A stretch of 5,923 nucleotides of DNA from Bifidobacteriaceae bacterium. Its GTDB lineage: Bacteria; Actinomycetota; Actinomycetes; Actinomycetales; WQXJ01. Positions 1 to 4,980 of the stretch are shown here, in pieces. Under the pieces are notes generated by a model. The model had not been told where the DNA came from. It did no database searches and saw only the letters and a program-made list of their open reading frames with translations. Where the stretch lies: positions 1-5,923 of the forward strand of contig JAISMT010000038.1 in the NCBI GenBank assembly GCA_031276585.1, in the 5' to 3' direction. Numbering within the stretch: the stretch's first letter is position 1; the number at the start of each line of letters is the position of its first letter. Made by a program: the position numbers and the translations under genes.

Positions 1-1
1 A

Positions 2-1630
2 ATCGCGGATTTAGATCCGGTAGCCTCGGACGCAGTTGACGCTAAGGCCTTGATTTCGGTGCTTTATGCGGCTCTGACCGCACGTTGGCCCGGTCAGGCT
101 CCCAGTGTTATGCCGTTGCCTCCGCTCTGGGACGGTAACCCGGTAGCCCCTATAGAACTGGTTTCAGCAGTCCCCGGAGACCTGAACACGCTTTGTGCGG
201 TGGCGTTGGAAGGGGGTGGTGGTCCGCAATCCGCCGCTCAGGTGGTGTCCCATTTAGGGGTGTGGCCTCCGGTAAACATCACGTTGCGGCATTCGGTTTC
301 CGTGCGTGGCCCCGTTTCTCACGCGTTAACGTCACCTGAGCCTGAGACAGAAACAGAAGACCAGGGACGGGCCAGCGAGCCTGAAACCCCGTTAGATTCG
401 GAAACCGGTTTGCCGAGCGCCGGGAATCCATCCAGTCCGGTAGAGCCGGTTGCGCCGCCCGTACCGCTGAAAAGGTCCAGCTTAGCTAGGGGCGTAGCGG
501 CCACAGGTCCGTCCGATGCCGACGTGGCAGCTTTGGCCGAGGACGCCGAGATCCAAGATAAGTTGGCTGCCATCGAAGCCATTTTGGCCCCCTTGGGCTA
601 CGACTTGACTCCTTCGCAGCGTAAAACCGAGGCGGTAAGGGAAGCTAGGCGGAGGATCCCGCCGGTTCCTAGCGCTCAGGTGGAAGCCGCGGTGCCCGCT
701 TCCCCGGCGCCAGTAGCCCCGTCAGCAACCCCGGTTTCGCGTTCCTCCTGGCGTCCTACGGCACCAGCTGAGCCGGCCGAAACTAATCCGACCACCGAGC
801 CCATCCCCACCACAGAGCAAACCGAACTGTTGGAGCGGATGCAGCATTTGGCCAGCATTGACCTACCCGCTATGCCGGAGGTTCCTGAGTTAGACCTCCC
901 CCCCTTGCCGGAGGACCTAGCGGGTTTCCTAGCTTCACCTGCCGGTTTAGGTATAGGTAGTAGTCCGGAAGCAGCTCTACCTACCCCCGCGGAGCCAAGC
1001 GCAGAATCGGCTTCGAATCAAGAAAAGCAACCGGAGGTGGAAACCGAAGGGGAGGCAGCTTCCGTCGAGGAGTCTCCGCCCACCCGTTCCGGGTCTTTAG
1101 ACCCCAGTGACCCCGATAGCACTTTGGTACTAGAACCGTTAGATAGTGCCGGTGCTAACAGCGAAGATTCCCCAGCGGGTTCCAACCTTGCTCCAAGCCG
1201 TCCCCCTACCCGTCCCACACCCCCCGCCGCTGGGACGGCAGATTCAACGGCACCATCCCCGAGCCTGCCCGCCCCAATAGAACCAGAACGGCCGCAAAAA
1301 GCCGCCCAGCCTGAGTCAACGGAACCAGCGCCCTCGGAGGATGTTCCCGTAGAAGAAGTACCGACCCCAGCTGAGCCGGAGGACCACGAAGAGATCTTTG
1401 ACACCACGGCTCCCGCCTTTGAAAACGTGTTTGAAGATCTACCTGTAGAACCAAAGCGGACAGCAGAGCCCCGGGGTTGGCTTTCAGTGGTGGTATTCGC
1501 GGTGATAGTGGCGGTCTGCGTATTGGTCGGCATCGTGATCTTGAATAAGGCGGGAATCCTGAGTCTTGATCTGGGTTACTCGGTGCACCAAACCCTGGCA
1601 CTGGAATCGAATTTTCCTCATTGGGAGTGA
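2..1630 (+). CDS. MurJ-associated pseudokinase-like membrane protein, 3' part only
   Basis: The frame is open from the left edge, so this is the last 542 residues of a longer protein. TTG at 50 is an internal codon, not a start. Residues 1-35 read like kinase subdomain IX (DPVASDAVDAKALISVLYAAL then TARWPG), and VPGDLNTLCAVAL...AAQVVSHLGVWPP fits subdomains X-XI. Together they match the kinase-like proteins next to, or fused with, MurJ/MviN in Actinobacteria. Catalytic motifs would lie upstream, so activity cannot be judged. About 380 residues of Pro/Glu/Ala/Ser/Thr-rich linker follow, probably disordered and cytoplasmic, with two possible helical stretches (DAEIQDKLAAIEAILAPLGY and TEQTELLERMQHLASID). 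One transmembrane helix (residues 493-514, from WLSVVVFAVIV) precedes a 28-residue outer tail. Relatives often carry a discoidin-like outer domain here, so the short tail is odd. In Mycobacterium tuberculosis the equivalent domain binds FhaA and regulates MurJ. That role here is inferred from domain type and from trxBA downstream. Confidence 0.
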   Translation: MADLDPVASDAVDAKALISVLYAALTARWPGQAPSVMPLPPLWDGNPVAPIELVSAVPGDLNTLCAVALEGGGGPQSAAQVVSHLGVWPPVNITLRHSVSVRGPVSHALTSPEPETETEDQGRASEPETPLDSETGLPSAGNPSSPVEPVAPPVPLKRSSLARGVAATGPSDADVAALAEDAEIQDKLAAIEAILAPLGYDLTPSQRKTEAVREARRRIPPVPSAQVEAAVPASPAPVAPSATPVSRSSWRPTAPAEPAETNPTTEPIPTTEQTELLERMQHLASIDLPAMPEVPELDLPPLPEDLAGFLASPAGLGIGSSPEAALPTPAEPSAESASNQEKQPEVETEGEAASVEESPPTRSGSLDPSDPDSTLVLEPLDSAGANSEDSPAGSNLAPSRPPTRPTPPAAGTADSTAPSPSLPAPIEPERPQKAAQPESTEPAPSEDVPVEEVPTPAEPEDHEEIFDTTAPAFENVFEDLPVEPKRTAEPRGWLSVVVFAVIVAVCVLVGIVILNKAGILSLDLGYSVHQTLALESNFPHWE

Positions 1631-1665
1631 ACTGCAGGGGGGCTTCGCGAGGTATTCAACTGCAG
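1630..1665. repeat. AACTGCAG direct repeat pair
   Basis: AACTGCAG occurs at 1630-1637 and 1658-1665, each followed by a G-rich run. The first copy overlaps the stop codon of the pseudokinase gene. With 8 bases each this is weak, but it marks the left border of the repeat-dense zone. No function is assigned. Confidence 0.
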
Positions 1666-1685
1666 ACGGGGGTTGTCGGGGAGAA

Positions 1686-1705
1686 GATTTTGCGGGGTGT
1701 TCTAG
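1686..1705 (+). repeat. GATTTTGCGG...CTAG module, copy 1
   Basis: GATTTTGCGG (1686-1695) is followed after GGTG by TTCTAG (1700-1705). Copy 2 at 1805-1828 and copy 3 at 1988-2009 share the decamer and a TT-(N)-CTAG element at slightly different spacing. With copy 2 the exact match is longer (AGATTTTGCGGGGTG), and both are followed by GGTCCT. The module repeats in one orientation within 320 bases. Its role is unknown. Confidence 0.
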
Positions 1706-1776
1706 ACTTAGGTCCTAGAGACAACCAGGGGGCAGAAACGTTGGCACTTGAACCGACCTTTTCTTAACCCGGGGCT

Positions 1777-1815
1777 CCCGCAAAAGATTTGAGCGCAGCG
1801 AAGAGATTTTGCGGG
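1777..1815. repeat. 9-bp hairpin CCCGCAAAA/TTTTGCGGG
   Basis: CCCGCAAAA (1777-1785) is the exact reverse complement of TTTTGCGGG (1807-1815), with a 21-nt loop. The right arm is part of module copy 2. The left arm reads CGCAAAAGATT, the inverted form of the same motif. There is no U tract after it, so it does not look like a standard intrinsic terminator. Confidence 0.
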
Positions 1816-1828
1816 GTGGGTTACTAGG
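1805..1828 (+). repeat. GATTTTGCGG...CTAG module, copy 2
   Basis: GATTTTGCGG (1805-1814) is followed by GGTGGG and TTACTAGG (1821-1828), then GGTCCT. The resemblance to copy 1 spans about 35 nt when a few gaps are allowed. This copy also supplies the right arm of the 1777-1815 hairpin. Confidence 0.
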
Positions 1829-1834
1829 GGTCCT

Positions 1835-1869
1835 CGCAAAAGATTCGACCAACGGGAGAAGCTTTCGCG
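1835..1869. repeat. Imperfect 12-bp hairpin
   Basis: CGCAAAAGATTC (1835-1846) pairs with GAAGCTTTCGCG (1858-1869) at 10 of 12 positions, with an 11-nt loop. The left arm is the same CGCAAAAGATT sequence found at 1780-1789. This looks like a second, degenerate copy of the previous hairpin, suggesting a small palindromic repeat unit that has been copied. Confidence 0.
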
Positions 1870-1881
1870 GTGCCTGCTGGG

Positions 1882-1902
1882 AGCGTGCTGTTTAAGCACG
1901 CT
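1882..1902 (+). terminator. 8-bp GC-rich stem-loop, possible U-less terminator
   Basis: AGCGTGCT (1882-1889) and AGCACGCT (1895-1902) form a perfect 8-bp stem with loop GTTTA. G1881 and T1903 could add one wobble pair. No T run follows on either strand. It may end the pseudokinase transcript, since many actinobacterial terminators lack a U tract, but it may equally be part of the structured region. Confidence 0.
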
Positions 1903-1911
1903 TCGCGCCCC

Positions 1912-1955
1912 GTGCTGACGTGGTTAGCGCAAGGCGCTGACCTAAGGAAACACGG
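1912..1955. repeat. Left arm of a 44-bp inverted repeat
   Basis: This arm matches the reverse complement of 2102-2145 at 34 of 44 positions without gaps, by hand count. The best block is CCTAAGGAAAC (1941-1951). The arm itself contains a hairpin at 1922-1942. A short extra pairing, CTGCTT (1966-1971) with AAGCAG (2085-2090), could continue the stem inward. The arrangement could be the closing stem of a large RNA fold or the terminal repeats of a small non-autonomous element. I see no transposase and no clear target duplication. Confidence 0.
1922..1942 (+). repeat. Hairpin inside the left arm
   Basis: GGTTAGCGC (1922-1930) pairs with GCGCTGACC (1934-1942) over 9 bp, with T1925-G1939 as a wobble and an AAG loop. 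The sister hairpin at 2115-2135 aligns directly at 16 of 21 positions. Two of the differing pair positions still pair, which favours a conserved RNA-level structure. The wobble in each copy works only in plus-strand RNA. Confidence 0.
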
Positions 1956-1973
1956 AAGGCAAACACTGCTTGA

Positions 1974-2011
1974 TTCCTAGGAATCCGGATTTTGCGGCGG
2001 ATTCCTAGGAA
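1974..2011 (+). repeat. Perfect 14-bp hairpin enclosing module copy 3
   Basis: TTCCTAGGAATCCG (1974-1987) is the exact reverse complement of CGGATTCCTAGGAA (1998-2011). The 10-nt loop is exactly GATTTTGCGG, the decamer found at 1686 and 1805. Each arm is also nearly self-complementary: GATTCCTAGGAATC at 1972-1985 is a perfect 14-bp palindrome. The site could be a structural RNA element or a pair of protein binding sites 28 bp apart. Confidence 0.
1988..2009 (+). repeat. GATTTTGCGG...CTAG module, copy 3
   Basis: GATTTTGCGG (1988-1997) is followed by CGGA and TTCCTAGG (2002-2009). The decamer is identical to copies 1 and 2. Here it forms the loop of the 14-bp hairpin. Confidence 0.
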
Positions 2012-2014
2012 CAC

Positions 2015-2053
2015 GCTGATTAGCTACGCTTTGGCCAGGTTGACATAATCAGC
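2015..2053 (+). repeat. 8-bp inverted repeat GCTGATTA/TAATCAGC
   Basis: GCTGATTA (2015-2022) and TAATCAGC (2046-2053) are exact reverse complements around a 23-nt spacer. The right arm overlaps a possible -10 element. CAGCTCAAA then occurs twice in direct orientation, at 2050-2058 and 2067-2075, a 17-nt period. Between them, GCTGA (2061-2065) can pair with TCAGC (2049-2053). Confidence 0.
2041..2049 (+). promoter_or_regulatory. Possible extended -10 promoter element
   Basis: TG-A-CATAAT matches the extended -10 pattern with five of six bases of TATAAT. The best -35 at the usual distance (TTAGCT, about 2020-2025) is weak. The overlapping TTGACA (2040-2045) could instead be a -35, but no good -10 lies 16-18 bp after it. 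If used, the transcript would carry a leader of about 220 nt before trxB, containing two strong hairpins. This is a sequence guess only. Confidence 0.
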
Positions 2054-2082
2054 TCAAAAAGCTGAGCAGCTCAAATACGGTA

Positions 2083-2108
2083 GGAAGCAGGCGAGCTCCG
2101 GCCGCGTT
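2083..2108 (+). promoter_or_regulatory. Possible SigR/SigH-type promoter for trxBA
   Basis: GGAAG (2083-2087), 18 nt, then GTT (2106-2108) fits the SigR pattern GGAAT-N18-GTT at 4 of 5 and 3 of 3 bases. Thioredoxin operons are known targets of the redox-sensing SigR of Streptomyces and SigH of Mycobacterium. The motif is short and could occur by chance, and it overlaps the right inverted-repeat arm. Confidence 0.
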
Positions 2109-2145
2109 TCCTTAGGGCAGCGTTAGGCGCTGTCCAGGTCAGCAA
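2102..2145. repeat. Right arm of the 44-bp inverted repeat
   Basis: This is the reverse-complement partner of 1912-1955. The strongest block is GTTTCCTTAGG (2106-2116). It contains the sister hairpin at 2115-2135. The two arms are separated by 146 bases holding the 14-bp and 8-bp inverted repeats, giving a nested layout. Confidence 0.
2115..2135 (+). repeat. Hairpin inside the right arm
   Basis: GGGCAGCG (2115-2122) pairs with CGCTGTCC (2128-2135) over 8 bp, with G2117-T2133 as a wobble and loop TTAGG. Compared with 1922-1942, stem pairs T-A and T-G have become G-T and C-G, so pairing is kept while sequence changes. Confidence 0.
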
Positions 2146-2217
2146 GGCCGGGATGTGGTTAACACCTACGGTCCCTAGCTAAACGTCAAAGGTGCGCACT
2201 AAGAGGCATTAGTCTGT

Positions 2218-2244
2218 CCGCCTAGACCTTCAAGGTCTAGGCGG
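2218..2244 (+). promoter_or_regulatory. Perfect 13-bp inverted repeat before the trxB ribosome binding site
   Basis: CCGCCTAGACCTT (2218-2230) and AAGGTCTAGGCGG (2232-2244) are exact reverse complements around one base. As RNA this is a stem of about 11 bp with a five-base loop (TTCAA), ending 19 nt before the ribosome binding site. No T tract follows, so a classical terminator is unlikely. It could be a leader hairpin affecting mRNA stability or translation, a U-less terminator for an upstream small transcript, or a dyad operator. Confidence 0.
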
Positions 2245-2263
2245 TGATGGTGGCGGTCCAATT

Positions 2264-2271
2264 GGAGGAGG
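2264..2271 (+). promoter_or_regulatory. Ribosome binding site that sets the trxB start
   Basis: GGAGGAGG contains the full AGGAGG consensus (2266-2271) and lies 5 nt before GTG at 2277. The in-frame upstream starts at 2244 (GTG) and 2247 (ATG) overlap or touch the 13-bp inverted repeat and have no comparable site. Confidence 0.
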
Positions 2272-2276
2272 AATTT

Positions 2277-3260
2277 GTGGAACAGGTTGTGATTGTCGGT
2301 TCGGGCCCGGCAGGCTATACCGCCGCCATTTATGCGGCCCGGGCTGGTTATGAGCCGTTGGTGTTGGCTGGTTCAGTGACAGCTGGTGGCAACTTGGTCA
2401 ACACCACGGAGGTAGAGAACTTCCCTGGTTTCCCGGAGGGAATTATGGGGCCGGAGCTGATGGAACGGTTGGAGGCCCAAGCCCGGCGGTTCGGAGCCCG
2501 GGTGGTGTTCGATGACGTGGTAGAAGTTGCACTTTCAGGCCCGGTTAAACAGATTAATACTTTGAGTGGCGAGACTCATGAAACCGCAGCAGTCATAGCT
2601 GCTACCGGCGCAACTTACCGTGAACTGGGGCTGGATTCGGAAAAACGCCTGGCCGGACACGGAGTGAGTTATTGCGCCACCTGTGATGGGTTCTTCTTTA
2701 GAGACCAGAAAGTGGTGGTAGTGGGCGGTGGTGATTCAGCTATGGAGGAGGCCGTTTTTTTGACCAAGTTTGCCTCCAAAGTCATTGTGGTGCACCGTAG
2801 GGGGGAGTTGCGGGCTTCTAGGATCATGGCGGAACGGGCTTTGTCCCATCCGCAGATCGAATTCGTTTGGCATAGCGTGGTGGACCAGATTCGAGGTGAA
2901 ACCGCGGTAGAGGGCGTGCAGTTGCGGGATGTCCGGAGTGGCGAGTTACGTCAGTTGGAAGCTTCTGGGGTGTTTGTGGCCATTGGGCATTCACCAAACT
3001 CGCAGTTGTTTCAAGGGCAGCTAGCGTTGGATGCTGATGGTTACGTGATTGTCCACGGCCCTTCTGCTCCCGACGAGCCGGTGGCCGCCCGCCAACAAGC
3101 TACCTCCATACCGGGGGTCTTTGCTTGCGGTGATGTGGTGGACCGAACTTACCGGCAGGCTATTACTGCCGCTGGTACTGGTGCTCAAGCTGCCTTGGAT
3201 GCGCAAGAGTATTTAGAGGGCTTAGCCGCTGATTCCGCACTGGCGGCTGCTACGGTTTAG
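2277..3260 (+). CDS. trxB: Thioredoxin reductase (NADPH), TrxB
   Basis: This cytoplasmic FAD enzyme passes electrons from NADPH to thioredoxin. From GTG 2277 it is 327 residues, a normal size for low-molecular-weight bacterial TrxB. That start places the FAD-binding GSGPAG at residues 8-13, as usual. The redox-active C133-A-T-C136 sits in SYCATCDG. The NADPH site shows [10 protein letters not shown] from residue 150 and H173-R-R for the 2'-phosphate. The C-terminal FAD signature is GDVVD (285-289) followed by [18 protein letters not shown]. An 11-residue or smaller insertion relative to E. coli TrxB lies before TSIPGVFA (around [11 protein letters not shown]). C284 replaces the usual Ala of FAAGD. 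The longer frame from 2244 adds 11 residues but would begin within a strong hairpin, so I prefer 2277. It heads the trxB-trxA group. A SigR-like promoter upstream is possible but weak. Confidence 0.
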   Translation: MEQVVIVGSGPAGYTAAIYAARAGYEPLVLAGSVTAGGNLVNTTEVENFPGFPEGIMGPELMERLEAQARRFGARVVFDDVVEVALSGPVKQINTLSGETHETAAVIAATGATYRELGLDSEKRLAGHGVSYCATCDGFFFRDQKVVVVGGGDSAMEEAVFLTKFASKVIVVHRRGELRASRIMAERALSHPQIEFVWHSVVDQIRGETAVEGVQLRDVRSGELRQLEASGVFVAIGHSPNSQLFQGQLALDADGYVIVHGPSAPDEPVAARQQATSIPGVFACGDVVDRTYRQAITAAGTGAQAALDAQEYLEGLAADSALAAATV

Positions 3261-3305
3261 CTCCATCGAACTAAGAACAACCTGAAACAATCTGAAGGAG
3301 ACCAC

Positions 3306-3632
3306 ATGAGTGCTCTACCCGCCGTTACCGATGCCACATTTGAACAGGAAGTGCTGAAGTCCACCAAACCGGTCTTGGTGGACTTTTGGGCTCCCTGGTG
3401 TGGTCCCTGCCGTCAACTGACCCCAATAGTGGAACAGTTGGCTGCCGAGAACAGCGAAAAAATGAAGTTCGTAGCCATCAACACTGATGAGAACCCACTC
3501 ACGGCACAGGCTTACGGAATTGTGTCTATCCCCACGCTCAACGTCTACCGCAACGGTGAACTAGTTAAGAGCATTGTGGGGGCTAAACCCAAGCCACTGC
3601 TGTCCGCCGAATTGGTGGAGTTCACTGCTTAA
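3306..3632 (+). CDS. trxA: Thioredoxin
   Basis: This is a 108-residue single-domain thioredoxin, the normal length. It reduces protein disulfides in the cytoplasm and is recycled by TrxB. The active site is W31-C32-G-P-C35 within DFWAPWCGPC. The buried Asp is D26, and the cis-proline facing the active site is P76 in SIPTL. AAGGAG (3295-3300) lies 5 nt before the ATG. The gap from trxB is 45 nt with no hairpin, so co-transcription is likely. There is no signal peptide. Nothing is missing from the fold. The equivalent mycobacterial gene next to trxB is called trxC, so the symbol depends on naming custom. Confidence 0.
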   Translation: MSALPAVTDATFEQEVLKSTKPVLVDFWAPWCGPCRQLTPIVEQLAAENSEKMKFVAINTDENPLTAQAYGIVSIPTLNVYRNGELVKSIVGAKPKPLLSAELVEFTA

Positions 3633-3656
3633 ATCTTTTGACACGAGGAGACCACT

Positions 3657-4961
3657 ATGTCCGCTAATTCTGGGGGCGGTACGCGCCTAGACCCGTGGTT
3701 TGGCGCCTACGCTGACCGAACCCACGGTTTAAGGGTCTCCGAAACCCGGGCACTGTTCTCAGTAGCCAACCGGCCCGAGGTGGTATCCCTGGCCGGCGGT
3801 ATGCCGTTCTTAGATGCTCTGCCTATGGACATCATTGCCAAAGTGACGGCTGACCTGATTGCTACCGAAGGTACGGTGGCTCTTCAATACGGCAACGGTC
3901 AAGGTTTGCCACAATTGCGTAGCCAGATCACTGAGGTGATGGCTCAAGAAGGAATCCAAGCTCATCCCGATGACGTGGTGGTTACCACCGGTTCACAGCA
4001 AGCTTTGGACCTGGTAACCCGAATTTTTGTGGATCCGGGTGATGTGGTGTTGGCGGAATCCCCCAGTTATGTGGGGGCCCTTTCTGTTTTCAAGTCCTAC
4101 CAAGCGTGGGTTGAACACGTGGAAATGGACCAAGCTGGGTTAGTGCCCGAGGCGTTAGCCGACGCCATCGGGCGTTTAAAAGCGGAAGGGCGCCGCATTA
4201 AGTTCCTCTACACCGTACCCACTTTCCATAACCCGGCTGGTGTCACATTGACACTGCCAAGGCGGGCTGAAGTACTGGATATTTGCCGGCGGGAAGGGAT
4301 TTTAGTGGTGGAAGACAACCCGTACGGAATGCTGGGTTTTGAGGGGCAGGTGACTCCGGCCATCCGCTCGTTAGATCAGGACGGGGTAGTTTATCTGGGC
4401 TCTTTCTCCAAAACTTTTGCTCCTGGATACCGGACTGGTTGGGCCGTGGCACCCCACGCGGTGCGGGAAAAACTAGTGTTAGCTAGCGAGGCTTCCATTT
4501 TGTGCCCCGCTCAAGCCTCCCAGCTTTCTATAGCGGCCTACCTCGAAAACTGTGACTGGTTAGCTCAAGTGGACGCTTACCGTTTGGTCTATAAAGAACG
4601 CTGCCAAACCATGCTTTCTGCTTTGGCGGAACACATGCCGGAATGCACCTGGACCGTACCGGAAGGTGGTTTTTACACTTGGGTTACGGTGCCAGAAGGG
4701 ATCAATACCAAAACCATGCTGCCTAGAGCCACCACCGAGTTAGTGGCCTATGTGTCCGGGGTGGCCTTCTACGCGGACGGTCAAGGTAGCCGCCAAATGC
4801 GGCTTTCCTTTTGTTACCCCACTCCGGAACGCATCCGTGAAGGTGTACGGCGGCTGTCTGGAGTACTAGCAAAAGAGATCGAGTTAGTGCAGTTGTTTGG
4901 CCCGCATGGTGACGAGCCGGGGCGGGATGACGTTTTGAACCCGGCACCGGACCTGGCCTGA
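3657..4961 (+). CDS. PLP-dependent class I/II aminotransferase
   Basis: This 434-residue fold-type I aminotransferase resembles the LysN / 2-aminoadipate transaminase / MocR-catalytic-domain group but has no N-terminal DNA-binding domain. Visible features are SLAGGMP near the N-terminus, LQYGNGQGLPQLR, the GSQQALDL cofactor-phosphate loop, Y138 (SPSY) for stacking on the cofactor ring, N192-P193 (FHNPAG), D220 and Y223 in DNPYG, the Schiff-base lysine K252 in SFSKTFAPGYRTGW, and substrate-carboxylate R382 in RQMRLSF. The catalytic set looks complete. GAGGAG (3645-3650) is 6 nt before ATG, and the gap from trxA is only 24 nt, so it is likely in the same transcript. The amino-acid substrate cannot be read from sequence. 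Members of this group act on branched-chain, aromatic or 2-aminoadipate substrates. Supply of substrate to the downstream ligase is possible but not shown. Confidence 0.
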   Translation: MSANSGGGTRLDPWFGAYADRTHGLRVSETRALFSVANRPEVVSLAGGMPFLDALPMDIIAKVTADLIATEGTVALQYGNGQGLPQLRSQITEVMAQEGIQAHPDDVVVTTGSQQALDLVTRIFVDPGDVVLAESPSYVGALSVFKSYQAWVEHVEMDQAGLVPEALADAIGRLKAEGRRIKFLYTVPTFHNPAGVTLTLPRRAEVLDICRREGILVVEDNPYGMLGFEGQVTPAIRSLDQDGVVYLGSFSKTFAPGYRTGWAVAPHAVREKLVLASEASILCPAQASQLSIAAYLENCDWLAQVDAYRLVYKERCQTMLSALAEHMPECTWTVPEGGFYTWVTVPEGINTKTMLPRATTELVAYVSGVAFYADGQGSRQMRLSFCYPTPERIREGVRRLSGVLAKEIELVQLFGPHGDEPGRDDVLNPAPDLA

Positions 4962-4964
4962 ACC

Positions 4965-4972
4965 AGAGAGGA
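4965..4972 (+). promoter_or_regulatory. Ribosome binding site for the ddl-like gene
   Basis: AGAGAGGA precedes two in-frame ATG codons at 4975 and 4981. The spacing is 2-3 nt to the first and 8-9 nt to the second, so 4981 is the better start. The protein alignment does not decide between them, as only Met-Thr is added. Confidence 0.
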
Positions 4973-4980
4973 ACATGACC

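Larger units (their letters stand above)
1631..2276. other. Repeat-rich structured intergenic region upstream of trxB
   Basis: This stretch of about 645 bases has no ORF with a plausible start, ribosome binding site and recognisable product. It is crowded with direct and inverted repeats, itemised in the entries below. It most likely holds the trxB promoter and leader, and possibly a structured RNA or the remains of small palindromic repeat elements. I looked for signatures of tmRNA, RNase P RNA, 6S/6C-type RNA, common riboswitches and tRNAs and recognised none. Frame +1 is open from 1570 to 1764 and contains a peptide echo of the upstream gene (LDLG...TLALE), so part of the left end may be decayed coding sequence. 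Confidence 0.

Noticed and set aside
898..904. Run of seven C as a phase-variation tract
   Set aside because: It is short, lies within Pro codons of the proline-rich linker, and both sides stay in frame.
1018..1533. 171-residue open frame on the minus strand
   Set aside because: It lies opposite the low-complexity linker of the pseudokinase gene, is itself Ser/Gly/Ala-rich, and has no recognisable domain. It is a shadow of the GC-rich coding strand.
1708..1899. 63-residue minus-strand frame in the intergenic region
   Set aside because: It runs across hairpin arms and repeat modules, shows no recognisable domain, and has composition expected by chance.
1686..2009. CRISPR array
   Set aside because: The repeated core is only about 10 bp, spacing is irregular (119 and 183 nt between starts), and there are no uniform spacers or cas genes.
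2040..2068. TTGACA as a standard -35 box
   Set aside because: No -10-like hexamer is found 16-18 bp downstream (the bases there are TGAGCA). The overlapping extended -10 reading is slightly better and was listed instead with low confidence.
1912..2145. Complete insertion sequence
   Set aside because: Only about 146 bases lie between the inverted repeats, with no transposase frame and no obvious target-site duplication. A MITE remains possible but unproven.
1631..2276. Replication origin (oriC)
   Set aside because: No cluster of DnaA boxes and no AT-rich unwinding region were seen. The gene context suggests the origin is nearby on the chromosome but not in this gap.
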